From positions 1 to 14,539 of the forward strand of contig JBKQHQ010000066.1 of the NCBI GenBank assembly GCA_052148715.1: a stretch of 14,539 nt of DNA, in the 5' to 3' direction. Within the stretch, counting starts at the first letter, position 1, and every line of letters starts with the position of its first letter. Position numbers and translations under genes: made by a program. The stretch comes from JBKQHQ01 sp052148715. Lineage in GTDB: Bacteria; Pseudomonadota; Alphaproteobacteria; Rhizobiales; Xanthobacteraceae. Positions 8,001-13,825 of the stretch are shown here, one piece after another. Below the pieces are notes generated by a model, which was given only the letters and a program-made list of their open reading frames with translations, ran no database searches and had not been told where the DNA came from.

Positions 8001-8525
8001 GCGGCGCTTGATCGCCTCACCCAAGCGATGGGCCGCACGGTGCTCACCGCCTCGACCGACGACGCACCGGCGCTGGAAGGCTATCGGGGTCACGGCGTGT
8101 TCACTTATGCGCTGCTCGATGCATTCGGCCGCGCCGACACCAACCGCGATGGCCTGATCGAGGTCACAGGGCTTGCGGCGTACGTCGACCGGCAGGTGCC
8201 TGAGCTGAGCTTCAAGGCATTCCACATACGGCAGGTGCCGCAGATGAGAATTGTGGGCTCGAATTTCCCGCTGGCCAATCGGATCGCCGTGCTGCCGGCC
8301 GAAAGCGACGCGGCGGCGGCCGTCATTTCAACTAAGCCAACCCACGCCGTTAATACTGCCGCCCAAGTGTTCGCCGACATCGGCCCTGGGAGCGCGCCAG
8401 TACGAAAGCTTAGTGCTGGAATGACGGTCACGCTGGTCAAGACTGAGGCCGGCTGGAGCCTTATCGCCCGGGAGGGAAAGGTCCTCGGCTATGTGGCTAC
8501 GTCGGACCTTCTCCCGCTTCAGTGA
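5043..8525 (+). CDS. Exported protein with 14 WD40 repeats, caspase-like (peptidase C14) domain and SH3-like tail
   Basis: The 1160-residue protein starts with a signal peptide (residues 1-30, hydrophobic PFVSLVSAVLVLAV, cleavage near SAAQ). Fourteen LWD-type WD40 repeats fill about 48-645, enough for two seven-bladed propellers; most read VAFSPDG....SGS.DKT.KLWDAATGRLL. Three blades carry short insertions (about 150-160, 285-292, 537-545). A linker with a possible beta-sandwich (about 725-825) leads to a caspase-like domain at about 832-1075, with presumed catalytic His916 in FIAGHGKT and Cys968 in LYDTCESG. A DTNRDGLIEVTG loop (1032-1043) resembles an EF-hand. Residues about 1103-1160 look like a bacterial SH3 domain. 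The expected role is an envelope protein that binds partners through its propellers and cleaves or scaffolds targets; no substrate is evident. The repeat half is visibly less GC-rich than the peptidase half. Confidence 0.93.
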   Translation: MKSIARLIPFVSLVSAVLVLAVSTSPRSAAQGGNESLPIEIVPPQPPNSWVKAAFSPDGARIISADGQAAKLWDAASGRLMRVFVHTSAVYSVAFSPDGSRIVSGSADKTAKLWDAATGRLLQTFVGHTSNVVSVAFSPNGTRIASGSLDTFSNGVPKADDKTIKIWDAASGRLLITLSGHKGHVWSVAFSPDGTRIVSASADKTLKLWDAATGRLLRTFTGHTDGVQTVAFSPDGSRIVSGSQDKTAKLWDAATGQLLLTFVGHAGPLDSVAFSPDGVHLLSGVPQSTAGGDNTVKLWNASGQLLRTFQGRPAGSSVAFSPDGGRVLSGGYGRMTLWDAASGDVLQTFGEGLSSSRSAALSPDGTSMLSAGSDGTVRLWDAATGQLLRTFTGHTAYVWSVAFSPDGTHAISGGFDNTLILWDVKTAQVLHKFVGHSKTVKAVVFSPDGAQVLSGSFDKTIKLWDVSTGRLLRTLVTDMESVNSVAFSPDGAWLLSADDKTAKLWDAVTGKLLRTFAESSVQSVAFSPDGTRVLSGSMPDSPKPTVKLWDAATGRLLRSFDGQTRTVWTVAFSRDGAMALSGADNKTINLWDVSAGQLLRTFTGHAGQVQSVAFSPDGARIVSAGDDSTIRIWSAGTGQTLVSFLSSKDGEWLAITPEGFFVASKKGADLLSVVRGFEVYSIDQVFQALYRPDLVREKLAGDPKGLVREAAAKLDLDKVIASGSAPAARLIAPREGQRVATEEITAEAELTDRGGGIGRIEWRVNGVTLGVDTRGLGRPSSDSAKTITVRQPLTLDDGENVIEVVAYNAKELIASVPAALKITREGAQAGAPPRLYGLTVGVNDYYDGRLKLTFAAPDATALADALQRAGEKIYERTELKTVLDADVSIANLDKIFAELSQRVRAQDVFVFFIAGHGKTVDGRYYFLPQDFRYQGEESIVQRGIGQERWQEWFARIRARKSILLYDTCESGTLTGDRVAQRGLERVAALDRLTQAMGRTVLTASTDDAPALEGYRGHGVFTYALLDAFGRADTNRDGLIEVTGLAAYVDRQVPELSFKAFHIRQVPQMRIVGSNFPLANRIAVLPAESDAAAAVISTKPTHAVNTAAQVFADIGPGSAPVRKLSAGMTVTLVKTEAGWSLIAREGKVLGYVATSDLLPLQ

Positions 8526-8562
8526 ACGGGAGAGACCCAACGCGAGGCATTAATGTCTCCTC

Positions 8563-8677
8563 CTGGCACATAGTCCCCTTCGGCCGGCAGGGCCGATTTC
8601 GGTCCGCTTTCAGGGCCTTGCTGCCGCGAGCTGCAGGCTGGCGCGACCGGCCGAGGGCAGAGGTTGACCCCAAGCGG
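8563..8677 (+). repeat. Dispersed intergenic repeat, copy after the WD40-caspase gene
   Basis: It starts 38 nt after the stop codon with CTGGCACATAGTCCCCTTCGG, contains CGGCCGGCAGGGCCG (a short hairpin), GTCCGCTTTC and GGCGCGACCGGCCGAGGGC, and ends GTTGACCCCAAGCGG. The head and tail match the copies at 3178 and 10081 closely, while the centre is diverged. The bases just before the head, TCTCCT, are shared with the copy at 11074. Confidence 0.8.
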
Positions 8678-8748
8678 TCATCGGCAGCCTGCGGCAGATC
8701 GCAGTGCCAGGTAGACAGGTGTCGCAAATCGTTTGAAGGTTAGCTCTG

Positions 8749-9057
8749 ATGGCAGCTCGCCAGACCTACCTTTCGGTGCTGTATCGGGATTCGTGCGGGC
8801 GAAAATTCTGGGTAGTCGCTTTCGTGAATAGGCAAGGTCGTATAATCTTTAAGAAGCTGCCCCTGGACGCGGGATGTGCCGAACTCTCTGCGGTGGCAAG
8901 GACAGCAAGCGTGCCGTCGGCAGGCATTGCATTCTGGGATTTGACCGCCGTCCTTGTCTGGCGCCGTCAGCAAATGAATATGCGTGGGATTCGCAGTGGG
9001 CTCGCGCACAACGTAATAGCGTGGAGATGGAGCAATGCTGAGGACGCCCCTTTGTGA
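8749..9057 (+). CDS. Doubtful small hypothetical protein
   Basis: A 102-codon frame begins at ATG 8749, with GAAGG about nine bases upstream, and overlaps the start of the next gene by 23 nt. The product has no recognisable motif, signal peptide or membrane segment. Its opening, YLSVLYRDSCGRKFWVVAFV, is plausible as protein, but codon third positions are not strongly GC-biased as in neighbouring genes. It may be real and translationally coupled to the flavoenzyme gene, or chance. If not real, 8678-9034 is empty apart from the ribosome binding site of the next gene. Confidence 0.3.
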   Translation: MAARQTYLSVLYRDSCGRKFWVVAFVNRQGRIIFKKLPLDAGCAELSAVARTASVPSAGIAFWDLTAVLVWRRQQMNMRGIRSGLAHNVIAWRWSNAEDAPL

Positions 9058-10018
9058 CCTATACGGCATCGAGGTTCCGATCATCCTGGCTCCCATGGGG
9101 ACCTGTACGTCGCCGGAGTTTGTCGCTGCCGTCTCCAACGCCGGCGGTCTGGGCAGCATCGGCACGCAGTCACGCGCCGCCGCTGCCATTAAGCGCGATA
9201 TCGACGTGGTACGGACGCTGACGCGACGGCCTTTTGCAATCAACTACATTCCGCAAACGCTGGATGTCGACGCGTTCCGCTACTCGCTCGAGGCTCGGCC
9301 GGCCGTGGTCTCTTTCGCGCTTGCCGACCCAGGCGATCTGGTGCGCCAGGCGCACGATGTCGGCGCGCGAGTGATGGTGCAGGTCACGAATGTTGCTCAG
9401 GCAGTACAAGCCGCTGAGCGAGGCGCGGACGTGATCAATGCGCAGGGCAGTGAGTCAGGCGGCTATTGCGGCGATGTCAGTACGATGGCGCTGGTGCCGC
9501 AAGTCGTCGACGCGGTGTCGCCTATTCCCGTCGTCGCGTCGGGTGGCATTTTCGATGGCCGTGGCATCGCGGCGGCATTCATGCTGGGCGCGATGGGCGT
9601 TAATCTTGGCACTAGGTTCGTCGCGTCAACGGAAGCTCCCGCCCCAACAGAGTGGAAGCAGGCGATAACCGCAGCCGAGTCGGAGGATGCGATAAAGGCT
9701 GATGTTCTCAACGACATCAGGCCTCTTCCGGGTACGGCCGGTTACGGCACGGTCGTACGGTCGCTCCGTACAGCGTTCTTGGATGAGTGGAGCGCCAAGC
9801 GAGAAGAGGCGCGCCGCGAACGTGATCGCCTATGGAGTCAGGTCGCATCGACGATTCAGGCAGGCCGTCTGCACGAATGTTTGCTCACCGCGGGCCAGTC
9901 CGCCGGAGGCATTAATGAAATCCTGCCGATAGGCGATATTATGCGTCGGCTCGTGGCCGAGGCTGAAACCGCCCTGTCGCGGGCACCCGACTTCAGGAGA
10001 GCTGCCGTGCGGGTGTGA
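9035..10018 (+). CDS. Nitronate monooxygenase-like (2-nitropropane dioxygenase family) FMN enzyme
   Basis: The 327-residue protein has the TIM-barrel signatures of the nitronate monooxygenase / FabK / YrpB family. These are PIILAPMG near the N-terminus (15-22), SNAGGLGSIG (34-43), the INAQGSESGGYCG segment (134-146), and the FMN-phosphate strands VVASGGIFDGRG and MLGAMGVNLGTRF (166-195). Members oxidise alkyl nitronates or act as NAD(P)H:quinone or enoyl reductases, and bind FMN. In the usual EAGGH motif the His is the proposed catalytic base; here the sequence is ESGGY, with Tyr144 in that position. This enzyme may therefore not be a true nitronate monooxygenase. GGAG sites at 9023-9032 support the ATG at 9035. 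The protein is cytoplasmic and length is typical. No neighbour suggests a pathway. Confidence 0.85.
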   Translation: MLRTPLCDLYGIEVPIILAPMGTCTSPEFVAAVSNAGGLGSIGTQSRAAAAIKRDIDVVRTLTRRPFAINYIPQTLDVDAFRYSLEARPAVVSFALADPGDLVRQAHDVGARVMVQVTNVAQAVQAAERGADVINAQGSESGGYCGDVSTMALVPQVVDAVSPIPVVASGGIFDGRGIAAAFMLGAMGVNLGTRFVASTEAPAPTEWKQAITAAESEDAIKADVLNDIRPLPGTAGYGTVVRSLRTAFLDEWSAKREEARRERDRLWSQVASTIQAGRLHECLLTAGQSAGGINEILPIGDIMRRLVAEAETALSRAPDFRRAAVRV

Positions 10019-10080
10019 ATGTCGAACGTTGAGGTAGTCAATGAGGTTGCAGCGCGATAGCGGGCTGGCGCCGCCGATGG

Positions 10081-10185
10081 CTTGGCACATAGTCCCCTTC
10101 GGCCGGCAGGGCCGCTTTCGGAGTATTCCCGTCGCCAGCCGATTGCTGGCGCGACCGGTCGAGGGCTGTAGATGACCCCAAGCGG
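10081..10185 (+). repeat. Dispersed intergenic repeat, copy after the flavoenzyme gene
   Basis: It starts 63 nt after the stop with CTTGGCACATAGTCCCCTTC and ends GATGACCCCAAGCGGA. It is the closest relative of the copy at 3178-3293. Two hairpins are visible: CGGCC/GGCCG near 10100-10114, and CGCCAGC (10133-10139) with GCTGGCG (10145-10151) around a five-base loop. The rest of the 10019-10291 gap shows only the ribosome binding site of the next gene. Confidence 0.85.
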
Positions 10186-10291
10186 AACCTGGCACCGCGG
10201 GATCAGCCTGCAGCCCACCCTGGGCGCGGGCAATTGATCCACTGCGGACAGCCCGTATACTGGGACACCCTGTTCGACTTGGGAGGGGACG

Positions 10292-11056
10292 ATGCGGCTG
10301 CGGTGCGCCAATCTTTCAAAAATTGGCCTCGGACTGTTCCTCGCATTCGCTTCCATGTCGGCCGCCAAGGCCGACGAACTCAGAGTCCTCGTCACACGCG
10401 CAATCGCGACCGTGTTGGGCGAGGTCGGCGCGCAATTTGAACAGAAGACAGGCTACCAGCTAGTTGTGACCTCCGATATCGGCGCGGGGCTTCTTAGGCG
10501 GATCAATGCCGGTGAGCCGTTTGACGTTTTTACCGGTACGCCCCCTCAGATCGCCGGCTTGATCAAGGAGGGTAAGGTCATTGCCGACACGCGCACCAAT
10601 CTCGTGCGCTCCGGCATCGGCGTGGAAGTCCGTGCAGGCGCGCCGAAGCCCGACATCAGTTCGGTCGACGCCTTCAAGCGCACGCTGCTCGGTGCGAAAT
10701 CGATCGCCTATCTCAAGGAAGGCGCGAGCGGCCTCTATCTCGCCGGTCTCCTCGATCGCCTCGGGATTGCCGAAGCGATCAATTCGAAGGTCAGGCGTCC
10801 AGATGCCGATATCGTGTCCGAGCTCGTGGCCAAGGGCGAGATCGAGATCGGCATGGTCGTCTTAACTCAGATTCTGACCACTCCCGGCGTTGAGCTCGTC
10901 GGCCCGCTTCCCGCCGAAGTCCAATCCTACGTCTCGTTTGTCGCGGCCGTCGGCAGCAACTCCCACTCGCCCGATGTCGCGCGCGAGTTGATCCGGTTCC
11001 TGACTGGCCCGGTTGCGGCCCCGGTCATCAAATCGCAAGGCATGGAGCCGGGCTGA
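10292..11056 (+). CDS. ModA-like periplasmic substrate-binding protein, no transporter nearby
   Basis: The 254-residue protein begins with a signal peptide (hydrophobic IGLGLFLAFA, cleavage after AKA at residue 27). It then shows the molybdate-binding-protein fold pattern: ELRVLVTRAI, VTSDIGAGLLRRINAGEPFDVF, then YLKEGASGLYLAGLLDRLGI, a VAKGEIEIGMVVLTQI segment near the second domain crossover, and an ending FLTGPVAAPVIKSQGMEPG. This matches the extracellular solute-binding family that includes ModA. GGAGG at 10282-10286, five bases before the ATG, fixes the start. No ModB permease, ModC ATPase or ModE site is present here. The ligand is therefore open: molybdate, tungstate or an unrelated small anion or organic molecule. 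It may pair with a distant transporter or act as a sensor. It converges on the minus-strand gene at 11342. Confidence 0.85.
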   Translation: MRLRCANLSKIGLGLFLAFASMSAAKADELRVLVTRAIATVLGEVGAQFEQKTGYQLVVTSDIGAGLLRRINAGEPFDVFTGTPPQIAGLIKEGKVIADTRTNLVRSGIGVEVRAGAPKPDISSVDAFKRTLLGAKSIAYLKEGASGLYLAGLLDRLGIAEAINSKVRRPDADIVSELVAKGEIEIGMVVLTQILTTPGVELVGPLPAEVQSYVSFVAAVGSNSHSPDVARELIRFLTGPVAAPVIKSQGMEPG

Positions 11057-11073
11057 GGCGCAATATTTCTCCT

Positions 11074-11190
11074 CTTGGCACATGGCCTCCATCGAGGGGG
11101 TGGCGCCGATTCGCGTCCGCTTCCGGACGATCCCCGTCGTTGGTCGATCGCCGGGCGCTAACCGTCACCGCCGGAAATGACCCACTCCTG
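11074..11190 (+). repeat. Dispersed intergenic repeat, copy after the ModA-like gene
   Basis: It starts 18 nt after the stop with CTTGGCACATGGCCTCCATC, then GGTGGCGCCGATTCGCGTCCGC in the middle and AATGACCCACTCCTG at the tail. The bases ahead of the head (CAATATTTCTCCT) are related to those before the 8563 copy, so homology may begin slightly upstream. It lies between two convergent genes. The remaining 150 bp up to 11341 shows no clear terminator. Confidence 0.7.
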
Positions 11191-11341
11191 ACAGACGCGC
11201 CCGGTGATGGAACCACCAATTTCTGGTGAATATCGGGTATGCGGTGACGGTCCGAGAAGGCTCCCATCTCTGGCCGAAGTTGTGTGTCCGGTGAGATCGA
11301 CACCTGATTGCCGACCACGAAGCGCCCACAGCTTGAGAGTC

Positions 11342-13777
11342 TTACTTTGGACACGTAATGCGTCTCGCGGCATTGTCGAGCCCAACCTGCGTCGGCACGG
11401 GCGGCATCGTGGTCGTGCTCACGCACACGTAATCGCCCATGTGGGCCTGACGCCAGCCATAGCCCTTTTCGCAAATGCCGTATGGAACCGTGTCAGTGGG
11501 GTTCGTCGTGTAAATGGTTTCGGGCGGCGGCAAGTAGTGGTTTCCCGTACTGCTTTGCGCCGCCGCGGTACTGGCTATGGCGTCGGTTTGCTGCGTTTGT
11601 GTCACGCACACATAATCACCTGGAAATGCGTCGCGCGGCACGTCCGTGCCGCTGCAGGTGCACGGCGAGTTCTTGCCATTGTTGTACCCGAATAGAGGCG
11701 AAGCCACCGGTTTTTTGGTCGGTATGTTCGCGCCCGCCAGTTTCAGCAGCCCCTGCGCATTATATGAGCTGCCCCCGAGCGAGATCGTAGGCATCGACGC
11801 CGGCGCGGTGTACATATAGGGTGTGAGGGGTGTGGCCCCGGTCTCGGTTTTCGCGCTACTGCATAGCGTCGCCGCGTTGCTCATAACGGACATCGGCGTG
11901 TACGCCATAAGGACCTCCCTGGGGCAGTTGCCAAAGCCGGCCGCGTACTCGATGTCCGGAAACCAAACCTGTAGATAGTTCATCGGCGCGTCGACGACGG
12001 GTGCCGTTGTATTCATTTGCGTCTTCGGCGCGGCGAAGACGCTGTATTTCGAAGTGCCGGCAAAATAGACTTGAAGCACGTTAAGCAGCGCCTGCTCCAC
12101 AGGCGCGTTGGTAGACGAGAGCGGATAGCAGGGCAGCGGCCCGCACGTCCACGGGGGTGCTGGGGTACACGTGTTCGCAGGCAAGCAAGACCCCGGCGTG
12201 ACGAGAGTGCAAAAGCCTCTTATAAGGCACCCCGGGCACGCGCCGACCGGGCACCCTACGCTCGCTGCACCTCCGGAGCTGGCAAACCCGACGAATTGCA
12301 CCCCGCCCAGCATTCGAGACATGACCGGCATGCTCCCTGGGGATGCCGGGTTTCCCGCCACCGCCGCCAGGCCGCCGGAGGTGATTTGCGCAAGCCATTT
12401 CACGCTGGCGTTGGAAAGGGTCAGGAGAGTGGGCACCACATCATCGGAGGCCGCCAGCGCGTCCTCCTCGGTCGCCTTGGCGTTGGGTCCTCCGACGGGC
12501 GGTTCGGCGAAATAAGCCAGAATCGCCGCTTCGGCCGCACAGTCGGCGGGAAATAGGGGTCTGGGGCTGACCGCGCAATCCGCCTTGAAAGCCGGCGGCG
12601 GAGGCGGACTATTGGGCGAAGGAGCTGAAACAGCAAGTCCGCACCCCGGCTGGGACCCGCCCGACCCCGGCGGAAAATGAAGAAGACCGTTCCCGGTGCT
12701 GACCGTCAGCGTTATTCCGCTGAAGACCCCGCCGAACATATCGATCGCCTCAGCCCACTCCTCGATGAATGCGCGCTCTGAATTGAGATAGGTCGATGTA
12801 ACGCCATAGTTATTGGCCAAGAGACAATTCCACGCCGAGATGGGGGTGACAGTGGGGTTGTAGCCAGCGGGGGGGGCCGGGGGTTGGCCAGGTTTGCTAG
12901 CAAAGCTCTGGGGAAGAATCATTTCCCCCGAGACGTAAGTCGGCCCCGCCACCGCGATCGATACGAAGTCGGCAACGTAGGTGGGGTGCGACGACGACGT
13001 GATATACCCGTTAAGCGCGGTCAGGAAATTGTTCCAGAACGTCTTGTAGGTAGGATTCCATGGCAGCGGGAACGGCCCGGGAAATTTGGGAGTGATGAAA
13101 ATATCCGTGTACCCGCAACTGGCGTTGGGTGTCAATCCCGAGCTCGTCATGAATAAAAAGTCGCACGAGCTCATATATTTAGGCTCGAATACCCACGCGG
13201 GCGAGTTTGAGCCCGCGGACACGGCGAGCTGGAGGGTCTTAGGCGTCTTCCCCGAATTGGATTTGTTCCACGTATCGATCGCGCAGAACGCGTCGTCCAG
13301 GGAGTTCCAGACATAGGCGGCCGCGGTATTGTACTTGGTGGTAGCGGTGGGAGGGCATGCGGCCGAGGAAACGGTCGTGACGGCGGCGGTTGGGTCATTC
13401 GGATTCAGCAGATTCCATGGGGCCGAGTACAACAGGCCGGCCACCCCGGGTTGACTCAGGAGGAAGCTGAAGTAGTTAAAGAGAGCCTCGTCCGTTGAGA
13501 CCTTAACGCCGGTGACGCTGGCAACCTTCGGCGTCTCCTTACCGATCAGGAAGCTCACATCAACGACGACGTAGAGGCCCTGCGGGGTGAGAATATTCAG
13601 AGACTTGCTGGGCGTCGTTTTGCTGGTACCGGCCATCACCTGGTACATCTTCGCCCAAGTGGTGGCATCGACGTTGGCGGCGTTCGAGTCGTCCTGGGCA
13701 AGGCTTTGCAGCGGCAGTGCGAGCGGGGCGAAAATGCACGCAAGCGCCCGCAGAGTTCCCGTGAGCGATATCCGCAT
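11342..13777 (-). CDS. Large exported protein with possible glycosidase-like barrel, cysteine cluster and C-terminal GDYVCV repeats
   Basis: The start at 13777 (811 residues) is preferred because AAGGGAG (13786-13792) lies eight bases upstream and a signal peptide follows (MRISLTG, hydrophobic core, cleavage near SLAQ at 28); an in-frame ATG at 13825 would add 16 residues. About residues 65-370 have the look of a TIM-barrel glycosidase: GLYVVVDVSFLI, GVAGLLYSAPW, LQLAVSAGSNSPAWVF and VAGPTYVSGEM with Glu285 as a possible acid. About 565-625 resemble closing barrel strands (VLQVYFAG, YLQVWFPDIEYAAG). Between them lie a proline-rich stretch (387-397) and eight cysteines within 509-550. The C-terminus has two repeats with DAFPGDYVCV and QAHMGDYVCV, a motif I associate with exported proteins of soil bacteria, usually as WREA..GD.VCV. 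No firm family; the glycosidase fold is inference. It stands alone, convergent to the ModA-like gene. Confidence 0.82.
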   Translation of the reverse strand: MRISLTGTLRALACIFAPLALPLQSLAQDDSNAANVDATTWAKMYQVMAGTSKTTPSKSLNILTPQGLYVVVDVSFLIGKETPKVASVTGVKVSTDEALFNYFSFLLSQPGVAGLLYSAPWNLLNPNDPTAAVTTVSSAACPPTATTKYNTAAAYVWNSLDDAFCAIDTWNKSNSGKTPKTLQLAVSAGSNSPAWVFEPKYMSSCDFLFMTSSGLTPNASCGYTDIFITPKFPGPFPLPWNPTYKTFWNNFLTALNGYITSSSHPTYVADFVSIAVAGPTYVSGEMILPQSFASKPGQPPAPPAGYNPTVTPISAWNCLLANNYGVTSTYLNSERAFIEEWAEAIDMFGGVFSGITLTVSTGNGLLHFPPGSGGSQPGCGLAVSAPSPNSPPPPPAFKADCAVSPRPLFPADCAAEAAILAYFAEPPVGGPNAKATEEDALAASDDVVPTLLTLSNASVKWLAQITSGGLAAVAGNPASPGSMPVMSRMLGGVQFVGFASSGGAASVGCPVGACPGCLIRGFCTLVTPGSCLPANTCTPAPPWTCGPLPCYPLSSTNAPVEQALLNVLQVYFAGTSKYSVFAAPKTQMNTTAPVVDAPMNYLQVWFPDIEYAAGFGNCPREVLMAYTPMSVMSNAATLCSSAKTETGATPLTPYMYTAPASMPTISLGGSSYNAQGLLKLAGANIPTKKPVASPLFGYNNGKNSPCTCSGTDVPRDAFPGDYVCVTQTQQTDAIASTAAAQSSTGNHYLPPPETIYTTNPTDTVPYGICEKGYGWRQAHMGDYVCVSTTTMPPVPTQVGLDNAARRITCPK

Positions 13778-13825
13778 GAGTGCCACTCCCTTGTGCAGTC
13801 GAACGCGGCTGCGATTGACGAACAA

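Noticed and set aside
7368..8225. Minus-strand frame of 285 codons
   Set aside because: Antisense of the caspase domain in GC-rich sequence; no domain recognised.
548..8525. CRISPR-linked craspase or gasdermin defence system
   Set aside because: No Cas, gasdermin-like or nuclease gene is present, and both protease-like proteins carry export signals, which fits poorly with cytoplasmic defence.
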